This document shows positions 26,131 to 35,674 of a stretch of 64,000 nt of DNA, piece by piece. A program made the translations under genes and the position numbers. Under the pieces are notes generated by a model, which worked only from the letters and a program-made list of their open reading frames with translations, searched no databases and was not told the DNA's origin. This DNA is from Ruminococcus flavefaciens (GTDB taxonomy: Bacteria; Bacillota; Clostridia; Oscillospirales; Ruminococcaceae), in contig SFMO01000167.1 of the NCBI GenBank assembly GCA_004554385.1, positions 11,086 through 75,085 of the forward strand. The letters are read 5' to 3'. Every line of letters starts with the position of its first letter. Position 1 is the stretch's first letter.

Positions 26131-26236
26131 ATATTCTACAAAAGTGCTGTATAACATATCGTGCAGATTATATAAACTTGCGAATAAATTCTGAATTTAA
26201 ACAAAATATTTTCAACCTTTTCTGTAATTTTGTGGG

Positions 26237-26265
26237 TTGTCTCTCAGGAAAATATGAGTTACAAT
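26237..26265 (+). promoter_or_regulatory. Promoter of the GH127-type gene
   Basis: -35 TTGTCT (26237-26242), 17 bases, and -10 TACAAT (26260-26265). The -35 sits in TTGTGGGTTGT (26230-26240), an 11-mer also found around the promoter at 39225-39235. Confidence 0.55.
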
Positions 26266-26301
26266 ATTGTTGGATATTAAAATTTAAAGGAGGAATTCCA
26301 T

Positions 26302-29300
26302 ATGTTATCAAAACTTCCCTCTCGTCTGACATCATTTGGAATTGCTGCTGCTATGATGTGTTCGTTCACAAACTTCCCGATAACAAGCATCTCCGCGGCA
26401 GAGGACGCAAAAATCCAGAATTTCAGCATCTCAGACGTGACCATGACTGACGCCTACAGCGTCAACGCATTCAACAAGGAGCTTGACTATCTCCTTGCAT
26501 TCGACACCAACAGGCTCCTCGCAGGATTCCGTGAAAACGCTGGCCTCAACACCAACGGTGCAAAGCGCTACGGCGGCTGGGAAAACACCAACATCGCAGG
26601 TCACTCGGTAGGTCACTATATGACTGCCATCGCGCAGGCATATCAGAATCCTTCCATTACCGAGGAACAGCGCTCGGCTCTGTACAAGAGAATGACCACC
26701 CTCATCGACGGTCTCAGACAGTGCCAGAAGAGCTCAAAGGGCAAACCGGGTCTTATCTGGGCTGCTTCCCACCCCAACGGCACAGGCGTTGAAGTTCAGT
26801 TTGACAACGTCGAAGCAGGCAAATCCAACATCATCAGTGAAGCCTGGGTGCCATGGTACACCATGCACAAGCTCATCGCAGGTATAGTTGATATCTACGA
26901 TGCAACAGGCTATGCTACTGCAAAAGACTTAGGCTCTGACCTGGGAGACTGGGTATACAACCGCTGTAAGACCTGGAACGACCAGAAGCGCCGCACAGTG
27001 CTCTCTATCGAGTACGGCGGAATGAACGACTGTATGTACGAGCTCTACCGCATAACAGGCAAAGACAACCACGCCGTAGCAGCTCACTACTTCGACGACA
27101 CAAATCTCCATGAGCAGATACTCAAGGGCGGAGCTAACGTGCTCAACGGCAAACATGCCAATACCACCATCCCTAAGTTCCTCGGAGCTCTCAAGCGCTA
27201 CACCGTAGCCCACGGCAAGACCATAAACGGCGAAAAGGTAGACGCTACACGCCAGCTCCAGTACGCTGAGGCTTTCTGGGATATGGTAATAAACCACCAC
27301 ACATATATCACAGGCGGAAACAGTGAGTGGGAGCACTTCGGTATGGACGACATTCTCGACAAGGAGCGTACAAACTGCAACTGCGAGACCTGTAACTCAT
27401 ACAATATGCTCAAGCTCAGCCGCGAGCTGTTCAAGATAACAGGCGACAGCAAATATATGGACTTCTATGAGAACACCTACTATAACTCGATCCTCTCCTC
27501 ACAGAATCCGGAAACAGGTATGACTACCTACTTCCAGCCTATGGCTACAGGCTACTTCAAGGTATACAGCTCACGCTTCGACCACTTCTGGTGCTGTACA
27601 GGAAGCGGTATGGAAAACTTCAGCAAGCTGGGCGACACTATCTATATGCACGGCGATAATACCCTGTATGTAAATATGTACCAGAGCTCTATCCTCAACT
27701 GGAAAGACAAGAATATGAAGATAACTCAGGAGAGTACTATCCCAAGCGGCGATACCACAAAGTTCACTATCGACGGCAGCGGCGCTGTGGACTTCCGCTT
27801 CCGTATCCCTGACTGGAAGGCAGGCAATATGACTGTCAAGGTTGACGGCGAGAAGTACTCCTACAAGACCGTAAACGGCTATGCTCAGGTAACTGGCGAC
27901 TTCAAGAAGGGCGACGTTATCGAGCTGACTATCCCCGAAACTGTCAAGGCTTACTCACTCCCTGACAAGAATACGGTATACGGCTTCAAGTACGGTCCCA
28001 TCGTACTCAGTGCAGAGCTTGGCAAGTCCAATATGACTACAGGCTCAACAGGTATGTGGGTAACGATACCAAAGGAGAAGGCAACTCCGTCAGAGAATAT
28101 CCGCATCTCCGACAACAGCACTACTGTCAATACCTTTATGACAGAGATAGCAGACCACCTCGTAAGAGACGGCAGCACCCTTAACTTCAAGCTCAAGGGC
28201 ACTGACCATGACCTTACCTTCTCTCCTCATTATTTACAGTATCAGCAGCGTTACGGCATCTACTGGAATTTCCAGAGCAGCAGCACAGCTGTTGACAGAC
28301 CTGCACGTTCAAAGTCAACTGTTACAGATACTGTACAGCCCGGCTACGGACAGTATGAAAACGATAATCTCCACGATATGCAGGAGACAAATACTCAGGG
28401 CATCACCGACGACAGCACCTACCGTTATGCAAAGAGCGGCGGTTCATTCAGCTACAGAATGGCTGTTGACAAGGAAGCTGAGTACACACTGCTCACAGTA
28501 AAGTTCCGCAAGTCCGATAACGGCAAGTCCATCCGCATAGTTGTAGGCGATACAGTCCTCTACAGCGGAACTCTTGATTACAAGGGAAACAGCGACGTCT
28601 ATGACGTAAAGCTCATCGTTCCCCCTGAGGTCATGGACAAGAACGTAAAGGCTATCAATGCCGACGGCACTGACTATGACGTTCTCACTGTAACATTCTC
28701 ATCCAACGATGACAAGGAGTCCGCAAAGGTCTGCGACTTCATCTACATGACAGCAGTCAAGCCCCTCTATGAATACGACAGCAGCATCGCTTACTTCGTT
28801 GACTGCGGCGACCACAACACATACACACTCTCAGGCAAGGACAAGCTCGGCTACTACAACAGCCTTACTGAGCAGATATATGGTCCTGACGGTGTAACAG
28901 GCGCCGAGTGGGGACTTATCGACGATACTACAGACCAGTATGACGGCAGCAAGAACAGCGCAGGCATCTATACTGCAAATACATGGTGTGACGAGAGAAA
29001 TACAGGCGACGGCAGAGACAAGACCGCTTCATTCCGCTACACCAAGAACCAGTACGAAAACAATATCGACCGCCACCTTGACTACGGCTTTACTCTCCCC
29101 AACGGAAAGTACTCCGTAGAGATGTGCTTCAGCAATCCTTGGAACTGCTCCACATCTCCTACAGTTTACGCAAACTACGGCACGGACGACCAGAAGATAA
29201 TCGCTGAGAACTGTGCAACCAACGGTTCAACAGTATCCAAGGGCGAGGTCACTGTCAAGAACGGCAAGCTCACAGTAAATATGCGCTCTGCTGACAAGGC

Positions 29301-29685
29301 TATCAACATCAACTACATCATTATCCGCACCCTTGAGCAGGAGCCACTCCCAATAGCAACGACCACCATTGCCACAACAACAACGACTACGACAACTACC
29401 ACCACAACTACAACGACCACTACTGCACCTGCGCCAAAGGCTGACAAGCTCGGCGACGCAAACTGCGACGGTCAGATAGATATGTCAGACGTAGTTCTTA
29501 TCATGCAGTATCTTGCAAATCCAAACAAGTATGCTCTCGGCGGCACAGACGCTAAGGCAATAACAGAACAGGGACTTGCAAACGCAGACGTTGATACAAG
29601 CAGCAATGGCGTTACAGCAGGTGACGCTCTCCGTATACAGGAATATCTTCTCCACAAGATAGGCTCCTTTGAAGCTGCGGTATAA
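26302..29685 (+). CDS. GH127-type beta-L-arabinofuranosidase with dockerin
   Basis: A 1127-residue secreted enzyme with AAAGGAGG before the ATG and a signal peptide to about ISAAED. Residues 45-640 match the DUF1680/GH127 fold: GGWENTNIAGHSVGHYM near the start, NCNCETCNSYNM at about 358, and FWCCTGSGMENFSKLGD at about 428-445. In characterised GH127 enzymes a Cys of the CC pair is the nucleophile next to a zinc held by Cys and Glu residues, and both segments are present here (Cys431/Cys432). A beta-sandwich carbohydrate-binding-like region (about 830-1015), a Thr-rich linker (about 1020-1045) and a C-terminal dockerin follow. Its dockerin is of the same subtype as that of the xylanase at 35675. 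It would remove L-arabinose from plant polymers. Specificity within the GH127/GH146 group is not certain. Confidence 0.88.
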   Translation: MLSKLPSRLTSFGIAAAMMCSFTNFPITSISAAEDAKIQNFSISDVTMTDAYSVNAFNKELDYLLAFDTNRLLAGFRENAGLNTNGAKRYGGWENTNIAGHSVGHYMTAIAQAYQNPSITEEQRSALYKRMTTLIDGLRQCQKSSKGKPGLIWAASHPNGTGVEVQFDNVEAGKSNIISEAWVPWYTMHKLIAGIVDIYDATGYATAKDLGSDLGDWVYNRCKTWNDQKRRTVLSIEYGGMNDCMYELYRITGKDNHAVAAHYFDDTNLHEQILKGGANVLNGKHANTTIPKFLGALKRYTVAHGKTINGEKVDATRQLQYAEAFWDMVINHHTYITGGNSEWEHFGMDDILDKERTNCNCETCNSYNMLKLSRELFKITGDSKYMDFYENTYYNSILSSQNPETGMTTYFQPMATGYFKVYSSRFDHFWCCTGSGMENFSKLGDTIYMHGDNTLYVNMYQSSILNWKDKNMKITQESTIPSGDTTKFTIDGSGAVDFRFRIPDWKAGNMTVKVDGEKYSYKTVNGYAQVTGDFKKGDVIELTIPETVKAYSLPDKNTVYGFKYGPIVLSAELGKSNMTTGSTGMWVTIPKEKATPSENIRISDNSTTVNTFMTEIADHLVRDGSTLNFKLKGTDHDLTFSPHYLQYQQRYGIYWNFQSSSTAVDRPARSKSTVTDTVQPGYGQYENDNLHDMQETNTQGITDDSTYRYAKSGGSFSYRMAVDKEAEYTLLTVKFRKSDNGKSIRIVVGDTVLYSGTLDYKGNSDVYDVKLIVPPEVMDKNVKAINADGTDYDVLTVTFSSNDDKESAKVCDFIYMTAVKPLYEYDSSIAYFVDCGDHNTYTLSGKDKLGYYNSLTEQIYGPDGVTGAEWGLIDDTTDQYDGSKNSAGIYTANTWCDERNTGDGRDKTASFRYTKNQYENNIDRHLDYGFTLPNGKYSVEMCFSNPWNCSTSPTVYANYGTDDQKIIAENCATNGSTVSKGEVTVKNGKLTVNMRSADKAININYIIIRTLEQEPLPIATTTIATTTTTTTTTTTTTTTTTAPAPKADKLGDANCDGQIDMSDVVLIMQYLANPNKYALGGTDAKAITEQGLANADVDTSSNGVTAGDALRIQEYLLHKIGSFEAAV

Positions 29686-29698
29686 CAAAATAATAACA

Positions 29699-29732
29699 AA
29701 AAGGGAAGCATTTATATGCTTCCCTTTTCTTT
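29699..29732. terminator. Bidirectional terminator
   Basis: AAAAGGGAAGCA (29699-29710) pairs with TGCTTCCCTTTT (29717-29728); A- and T-runs flank it on both sides. It serves the GH127-type gene and the convergent CotH gene. Confidence 0.75.
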
Positions 29733-31503
29733 ATGATATGTGTTTTTTCAGATGTTTCACAATGTAGTCATACCTCTTATTGTAAAAGCTCCTGAGCGAA
29801 TCCACTGCGCTGTCATAGTTGCTCTCTGCACCATAGCCGCCTGTCAGACCGCTCCAGAAACGGTCATAGGTAGCGATGACAATATCGTGATATTCCGCTG
29901 AAAGACGGTCAATTTCAGCCTTTACCCTGTCATTGTCGAAGTTCTTTCCAGCAATATCCATGAATGTATCGGTAAACTGCTGTCTGAAGCCTGCATTTTC
30001 CATAGCCCCGTTGAAAAGGTCAGCAAGGAAGCAGTCACTTTCCATAAGTTTCTCAAAGCTGTCCTCAGAGGGCAGAGCCTCACCGTAGATGCCGGAACTG
30101 TACTCGGTATCATACAATATAAAGCGCCATTTGCCGTCGGCACAGGGATTGCTTTCATCTATAGTCTCAGCCTTCCACATAGCCATATTCTTTGAGCCCC
30201 AATCAGCATTGTTTATATATACCTCAGCACTTACATAATCCATGAAGCTCTGCATATCCACACGGCTGCAAAGCTCATTGTAAGCCCAGTCTCCAGAAAA
30301 ATCGGTGTTCTGTATCCAGCTGCGGAGCTGTTCCCATTCTGCGAAGGTCTCTTCCTTGCCGTCGTAAAGCTCCTCTTTCTTGATAATGCAGATATCGCTT
30401 GCAGGAATGCCGTAATGTGAGCTTATGAAATCATCGTCCATTTTTTCCGTTATCTCGTAATGTCCCCAGAACTCGCCGTCAATGAACACAATGCAGGGCT
30501 CCATGCCCTGTGTGAGGAACTGTCTGTCCGGGACCAGAGACTGTATGAGCTTATCGCTGAAACGGGTATACATAGCGTCATTGCCGCCGTTTCGCAGTAC
30601 AAATGTATCGAATACATTTACAGGCTCACCCTTTGACTTGCTTCTGACATTTCCCGAAAAAAGGTCATATTCCAGCTTCGGAGCGCCATAATCGCTTCTT
30701 GCGTATATATTGAAGCTCTTCTGTGAATAAGAGCGTGTAGCGCCGCCGTGTATGCGTATGCCCACGTCCTGAGACTTTTCAAGCTCGCCGTTTTCAAAGA
30801 ACTGTATCGCCGCACTGCGCTCCCACTCCCTGCCCTTCTGAGTATAATTTGCAGGTATGAACCAATCGGGAACAGAAGGGTCATACTCGTTCTTTTTCCA
30901 GTCATCGTAGGTCTTGCCGAGCACATATATGCCCTTTTCACTATCAAAGAGATCACCCTCGTCCGTCAGTATCGAGACCACCTTGAAGTTCTTGTAGTAC
31001 TCTGCCTTTTCACCATATCCGATGAAGTACGTATTTGATACAACAGGACTTTTATTGCCGTCCTTGTCTATGGTGATAGCTCTGACCACAGTTGCCTTGT
31101 CTACCGCAGACCGCGGTAAAAAGTCATTGGCAAGCTCCAAAGGCTGTGCAATATCCTTATGTGCGCTGAGATCGTTTTCCTCAGCTGAGCGGTCTGTAAT
31201 AGCTATCGGCTCAGTATAGCGGCTGCTCTGAGCAGTAGGTACACTTCCGTCAAGGGTATAGAATATCTGGTGTTCATCGTCAGCGGAAATAGTCAGGCTG
31301 AAGCCTGAATCGTAGAAGCCGCTCTTCATAGAAAAGCGCATTCCCTCCGCCTCAAATGGCACCTCTGCAATTTCGCCTTTAACATCTTCCGAAGATGAAG
31401 GCAATACATCACTGCTCCTGTTATCTGCACATGAGACCGCAGCAGCACCCATACAGCTCAGCGACAGGATCAGCAGTGTTCCGAAAACAGCCCTTCGTTT
31501 CAT
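29731..31503 (-). CDS. CotH kinase-like lipoprotein with chitobiase C-terminal-type domain
   Basis: A 590-residue protein with a lipoprotein signal (AAAVSCADN, Cys about 26). Residues 55-105 form a CHB_HEX_C-type domain (YTLDGSVPTAQSSRYTEPI). The rest is a CotH domain: VGIRIHGGATRSYSQKSFNI (about 265-285), DTFVLRNGGND, and WRFILYDTEYSSG near 480. Spore-coat CotH is a protein kinase. Extracellular CotH proteins are common in cellulosome-forming Firmicutes, where their substrate is unknown. Being a lipoprotein among dockerin genes, it may act on exported enzymes or scaffold proteins. It has no dockerin. The start has an AAGGAGAAT site. Confidence 0.85.
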   Translation of the reverse strand: MKRRAVFGTLLILSLSCMGAAAVSCADNRSSDVLPSSSEDVKGEIAEVPFEAEGMRFSMKSGFYDSGFSLTISADDEHQIFYTLDGSVPTAQSSRYTEPIAITDRSAEENDLSAHKDIAQPLELANDFLPRSAVDKATVVRAITIDKDGNKSPVVSNTYFIGYGEKAEYYKNFKVVSILTDEGDLFDSEKGIYVLGKTYDDWKKNEYDPSVPDWFIPANYTQKGREWERSAAIQFFENGELEKSQDVGIRIHGGATRSYSQKSFNIYARSDYGAPKLEYDLFSGNVRSKSKGEPVNVFDTFVLRNGGNDAMYTRFSDKLIQSLVPDRQFLTQGMEPCIVFIDGEFWGHYEITEKMDDDFISSHYGIPASDICIIKKEELYDGKEETFAEWEQLRSWIQNTDFSGDWAYNELCSRVDMQSFMDYVSAEVYINNADWGSKNMAMWKAETIDESNPCADGKWRFILYDTEYSSGIYGEALPSEDSFEKLMESDCFLADLFNGAMENAGFRQQFTDTFMDIAGKNFDNDRVKAEIDRLSAEYHDIVIATYDRFWSGLTGGYGAESNYDSAVDSLRSFYNKRYDYIVKHLKKHIS

Positions 31504-31874
31504 ATTATTCTCCTTGTTGAATGTTCAGTGGTATATCTTTTGCCGTGTTTGTCGTTTGAATGTTTGCGGTCAGCAGTACTCAGCTCTTATTTATAATGAG
31601 CTTTCTCAGTGCTGATAACAATCCTCCATAAAAATATCATATCATTGATTATGATTTTTCAATATTAGTATTATACGTTGTTTTTTTTTCAAAGTCAATA
31701 TATTTCTTGCCGTATCTGACCAAATTTTACGATTTATTCATTAATCAAAAAACAAAAAAACAAAAGGGGCTGATTTACTTAGTTCGCAATAAAATACTTG
31801 CTTTTTTGTGGATAATGTTGTATAATTTTAAAAACATACTATCCGTTTTTACGACATCACAGGGAGGGAAAACT
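31504..31874. other. AT-rich divergent intergenic region
   Basis: It holds the promoter at 31798-31826 and poly-A/T tracts. Two imperfect copies of a 24-base stretch containing CTATCCG(T/C)TTTTACG occur, one upstream of the start (near 31838-31855) and one inside the first codons (near 31889-31907). No gene was seen. Confidence 0.5.
31798..31826 (+). promoter_or_regulatory. Promoter of the 31875 dockerin gene
   Basis: -35 TTGCTT (31798-31803), 17 bases, -10 TATAAT (31821-31826), about 45 bases before the ATG. Confidence 0.7.
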
Positions 31875-33653
31875 ATGAGTTACAAAAAAATGCTATCCGC
31901 TTTTACGGCAGTACTCATGTCTGCCGCATGTATGCTGCCATATTCCGCTATCGCTGCAGAGAACGATACGGCAGTATCCGTTTCCGCTGAAAGTCAATCT
32001 GCACAGGATGAGAACAGCGGCTATGAAAAGCTCGAATTCAAGGATAATACCGTAAACAGGATAACCGAGGATATAGACGGATATATCTACGACCTTTTCG
32101 TCAGGACAGAAGAGCCGCATGAATCTCCAAAGCTGCCGTCACTGACTCCGAAAGGGAACGGTGCTTTTTCTGCCGATCTTTTCTACGATGAGTACGTTTC
32201 CGCATCAGCAGGCAAGAGATTTGACAATGTCCCCTCAGGCGATCATAATTACTGTATCAGATTTGAATACACCAATGAACCAACTGTCAGCAAACACGCT
32301 AAGGTGATCCTCCACGATCCCGATATAACACTGTATTTTTATGACATTTCCGAGACCGAATCCCAGAAGCGTTTTTCTAAGTACGCAGGAACTCTCGAAC
32401 TTAACGGTGAAGAATACATTGTCGAGCATGACAGCTATCACTCCGGCGGTGATTTCCGTTTCTATCATGTACGCAGTGATGAGAGCATGAGCGGCGATAA
32501 AATAACCTCGACATTTCCTTTATATGCGCTGATCCATGCCGCAAAGGAGTTTGGTCTGGAAACAGGCAGTATTTATGAGATCTCCGCAGAGATTTCGGGC
32601 TATGATACGGCTGAAACCGTAACTATACTCAAAAATGAGATATACGAAGACGAGGTCTCACTTCTTGACAAGGAAGAGCCCTACAAGGTAGGTGCAGACA
32701 TTTCACAAAGAATACAATCCGATATCGTATTTGATAACTTCGATTACTACTGTCCCGAGTATTTCCTGCTCGATGGCAGCAGAATGAACGCCTTCAGCAA
32801 GGGCCGCTTCTCGGGAGAATACAAAAAGCCCAAATATCCGCTTTCCAAGACGTATTGTGAGTTCAGTACGCTTTATAACTTTGAAAATCTCACTGTACCT
32901 GATGTGGGCAAGGCTCAGGATATCCGCATTGATTACAGTGTGAACGATGATCTGACAGGCAAGTACGGTATATACTTTGATGCAATGCTGCAATCTCCCA
33001 CTTCAGCAGGTTCTGTCCGCAAGAGTTTTGCTGTTGCAGAAAAGATAGCAGGAGCAGATACAGAGGAATTCTTCAATTCATTTGAAGAAGAACTCGGCAA
33101 TAATCACCTTGATCTGAAATCGACAGATTTTATCAGGACCTATACCGCAGGCGGACATGAGTACGACCTGTACAAGGGATGTTACCGCTTCTACGGATGC
33201 TTTAATTCATACGATGAGATACGCTATATTGCTTTCAGAAAAGACTCTTCCGACGACGAAAAGCTCGAAAGCAGCATATCTCTCTGTGAACATCTGAGTC
33301 AGCTTGATGAACTCAGCGGACAAGATATACCTGTCTATAATCTGTTAATGGGCATACGCACCCTTGACGCCGAAGGGAAATTCGATGTAACGAAGCAGGA
33401 TATAAGCGTCATTGACAGAACTGCCGCTCCCGAAATAGTAAGAGGAGATTTCAACGGCGATATGCACATAGACTCTATGGACGTCGCACGTGCAAGAACA
33501 GAGCTTCTGAAAAGCATGAGCAAAGAAAATGAGGACATTCCCGTATATGCAGACATAAACCTCAACGGCAAATTCGACGTAGCAGACATCGTGATGCTCC
33601 AGTCCTTTGTCCTTGGAAAGATAAAAGCTTTCCCCACCGCGGAAGCTGAATAA
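31875..33653 (+). CDS. Dockerin-containing secreted protein of unknown function
   Basis: A 592-residue protein; the ATG at 31875 follows AGGGAGGG. The signal peptide ends near AIAAEN. A short acidic linker leads to about 430 residues with no motif I recognise, rich in Tyr, Asp and Glu. It may be two related beta-rich halves, since FDNVPSGDHNYCIRFEYTN and VGKAQDIRIDYSVNDD look like similar strands. The C-terminus (about 525-592) is a dockerin: GDFNGDMHIDSMDVARARTE and YADINLNGKFDVADIVMLQS. It is therefore expected on the cellulosome, as a binding, structural or novel enzymatic component. Confidence 0.75.
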   Translation: MSYKKMLSAFTAVLMSAACMLPYSAIAAENDTAVSVSAESQSAQDENSGYEKLEFKDNTVNRITEDIDGYIYDLFVRTEEPHESPKLPSLTPKGNGAFSADLFYDEYVSASAGKRFDNVPSGDHNYCIRFEYTNEPTVSKHAKVILHDPDITLYFYDISETESQKRFSKYAGTLELNGEEYIVEHDSYHSGGDFRFYHVRSDESMSGDKITSTFPLYALIHAAKEFGLETGSIYEISAEISGYDTAETVTILKNEIYEDEVSLLDKEEPYKVGADISQRIQSDIVFDNFDYYCPEYFLLDGSRMNAFSKGRFSGEYKKPKYPLSKTYCEFSTLYNFENLTVPDVGKAQDIRIDYSVNDDLTGKYGIYFDAMLQSPTSAGSVRKSFAVAEKIAGADTEEFFNSFEEELGNNHLDLKSTDFIRTYTAGGHEYDLYKGCYRFYGCFNSYDEIRYIAFRKDSSDDEKLESSISLCEHLSQLDELSGQDIPVYNLLMGIRTLDAEGKFDVTKQDISVIDRTAAPEIVRGDFNGDMHIDSMDVARARTELLKSMSKENEDIPVYADINLNGKFDVADIVMLQSFVLGKIKAFPTAEAE

Positions 33654-33665
33654 AACCGAATAAAC

Positions 33666-33705
33666 GAAAAAAACGCCGAAGGATAATTCCTCCGGCGTTT
33701 TTTTA
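33666..33705. terminator. Bidirectional terminator
   Basis: AAACGCCGAAGGA (33671-33683) pairs with TCCTCCGGCGTTT (33688-33700) with one mismatch, and A/T-runs lie on both sides, between convergent dockerin genes. Confidence 0.75.
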
Positions 33706-33711
33706 CTTATA

Positions 33712-35397
33712 TCAAGACTTGGAAGCAATAAATTCTTCAATAGTCATGACCTTGTCACCGTGTGTTACACCGCGGTAAGCATAGTAAGAAAGGATATGTG
33801 AAGCGTCAATAGCATTGACCTCTCCGTCCTTATTTACATCGGCAATTATGAGCTGTTCCTTGGTAAAGCTGCCCTTCTTGCCTGTTGAAGTCGCAGCATA
33901 ATGCTGAAGCACAGCTGAAGCATCAGCAGCATTAACGTTGCCGTCATGGTCTACATCGCCCAGCTTGTAATCGTTCTTAGCAGGAGTTGTAGTTGTTGTA
34001 GCTGCCTTTGTAGTTGTTGCAGTCGATGTTGTTGCTGCCTTTGTAGTTGTTGCAGTCGATGTTGCTGCTGCCTTAGTAGTTGTTGCAGTCGATGTTGCTG
34101 CTGCCTTTGTAGTTGTTGTAGTTGATGTTGTTGTAGCCTTAGCAGTTGTGGAAGTTGATGTTGTAGTTGCCTTTGTAGTTGTTGCAGTTGATGTTGTTGC
34201 TGCCTTTGTAGTTGTTGCAGTTGATGTTGTTGCTGCCTTTGTAGTTGTTGCTGTTGATGTTGCTGCTGCCTTTGTAGTTTTTGCAGTTGATGTTGTTGTT
34301 GCCTTTGTGGTTGTTGCAGTCGATGTTGTTGCTGCCTTAGTAGTTGTTGCAGTTGATGTTGTTGTAGCCTTAGCAGTTGTGGAAGTTGATGTTACAGCTG
34401 CCTTAGTAGTTTTTGCAGTTGATGTTGTTGTAGCCTTAGCAGTTGTGGAAGTTGATGTTACAGCTGCCTTAGTAGTTTTTGCAGTTGATGTTGTTGCTGC
34501 CTTAGTAGTTGTTGCAGTCGATGTTGCAGCTGCCTTTGTAGTTGTGGAAGTCGATGTTGCTGCTGCCTTTGTAGTTGTAGCTGTTGTAGTTGTTGAAGTA
34601 GTAGTTGTTGTAACAGGTGCAGGAGTATCAAGAGCTACAAACTTAATGTTATTTTCCTCAGCTATCTCCTCTGTTGTTGAGCCAGGGTATCCGTATAATG
34701 TTCCGTTAAAATAGGAAAAGCCCTTGTCGTCCTTGCCGTTGCAGATAAATGAGATATATTCAAACTTGCATTCCGGATCAAGAATAGTTACGGAAGTGAG
34801 CTTAGGACATGTGCAGAATGCCTCCTGACCGATATAAGCAACAGACTTCGGTACCTTTACCGATTCGATATAGCGTGACATATAGAATGCAAAGCTTGCG
34901 ATCTTCTTGACAGAATCAGCGATCTCATAGGTCTTGCCCTCTTTTCCCGCAGGATAAACAATAAGAGTATCCTTTGACTTGCTGAATAACACGCCGTCAA
35001 CGTCAGTGAAGTTCTTATTAGCGCTGTCAACTTTGATAGCTCTGAGATCAGTACACCATGAAAAAGCGTTGTCACCGATAGCTGAAACAGAAGCAGGGAT
35101 AGTAACCTCACTGAGCTTTTCAGAGAAATAGAAAGCATTTTCAGCAATAGCCGTAACAGGGACCTTATTTACAGTTGACGGGATAGTACATTTTACCAGA
35201 TCATTATTGCTTACTCCGCTGACCTCAGCATGGTCTGCGTATACCTTGAAAACAAGCTCATCTGTATTTACTGTGCTGCCTTCAGACTCTGCGCTTGCAG
35301 TCAGTGAATGTTTCGGAACATAGCTGCCCATAGGCACAGAAGCGCCTGCAGCTACAGTCAGTGACAGTAATGCTGCCAATAATTTTGTTGATTTCAT
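33712..35397 (-). CDS. BspA-type leucine-rich-repeat protein with Thr/Lys repeat linker and dockerin
   Basis: A 561-residue secreted protein; the ATG at 35397 follows GGAGGG (a TTG at 35409 would overlap the site). After the signal peptide, residues 50-245 are LRR_5/BspA repeats (AIAENAFYFSEKLSEVTIP, AIGDNAFSWCTDLRAIKV, YIGQEAFCTCPKLTSVTI). A linker of about 200 residues consists of roughly twenty copies of a 10-residue unit (TSTATTTKAA and variants). A C-terminal dockerin (GDVDHDGNVNAADASAVLQH and DVNKDGEVNAIDASHILSYY) and a short tail follow. BspA repeats usually bind proteins or surfaces. The long linker may hold the LRR head away from a scaffoldin. Its dockerin differs from those of the enzymes in this window. 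Confidence 0.88.
   Translation of the reverse strand: MKSTKLLAALLSLTVAAGASVPMGSYVPKHSLTASAESEGSTVNTDELVFKVYADHAEVSGVSNNDLVKCTIPSTVNKVPVTAIAENAFYFSEKLSEVTIPASVSAIGDNAFSWCTDLRAIKVDSANKNFTDVDGVLFSKSKDTLIVYPAGKEGKTYEIADSVKKIASFAFYMSRYIESVKVPKSVAYIGQEAFCTCPKLTSVTILDPECKFEYISFICNGKDDKGFSYFNGTLYGYPGSTTEEIAEENNIKFVALDTPAPVTTTTTSTTTTATTTKAAATSTSTTTKAAATSTATTTKAATTSTAKTTKAAVTSTSTTAKATTTSTAKTTKAAVTSTSTTAKATTTSTATTTKAATTSTATTTKATTTSTAKTTKAAATSTATTTKAATTSTATTTKAATTSTATTTKATTTSTSTTAKATTTSTTTTTKAAATSTATTTKAAATSTATTTKAATTSTATTTKAATTTTTPAKNDYKLGDVDHDGNVNAADASAVLQHYAATSTGKKGSFTKEQLIIADVNKDGEVNAIDASHILSYYAYRGVTHGDKVMTIEEFIASKS
33989..34620 (-). repeat. Tandem 30-base coding repeat (Thr/Lys linker)
   Basis: About twenty near-identical 30-base units encode the T-S-T-x-T-T-x-K-A-x linker of the BspA protein. 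Units differ by a few bases and fall into small sub-families, for example TAKATTTSTA and TTKAAVTSTS blocks repeated in order, which suggests unequal duplication of larger blocks. Confidence 0.9.
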
Positions 35398-35674
35398 AAA
35401 ACCCTCCAAAAATTAAATAATAATAAATGTATCCTCAATAGCCGTCACGAGGCGATTATTGCCAGGACATTGACAAGATTATACACCAATCTACATTATA
35501 TATCATCTATTTGTAGAATACAAGTCAAATATTGCTATCAGTATAAATTGCCGGCTGAAAATGAAAAGACAGCCGATATAAACCGACTGCCTTTCAGGGG
35601 ATATTAAAATTTGGAGAAATCTTAATCTGGTTGTGCCGATCACCGATTCTGTGACCGGCACTGTATTTGAACTA
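35397..35674. other. Intergenic region between the LRR and xylanase genes
   Basis: About 275 AT-rich bases. On the reverse strand a hairpin (arms near 35634-35644 and 35653-35663, one G-U pair) follows the xylanase stop but lacks a T-run. No clear promoter for the LRR gene was found. Confidence 0.4.

Noticed and set aside
33989..34620. Repeats that could suggest a CRISPR array
   Set aside because: They are coding 30-base units without unique spacers, in frame with the LRR protein.
34148..34714. Long open frame on the forward strand with V-A repeats, opposite the Thr/Lys linker
   Set aside because: It is the reverse complement of the LRR protein's repeats, with no ribosome site. The repeats code for the secreted protein on the other strand.
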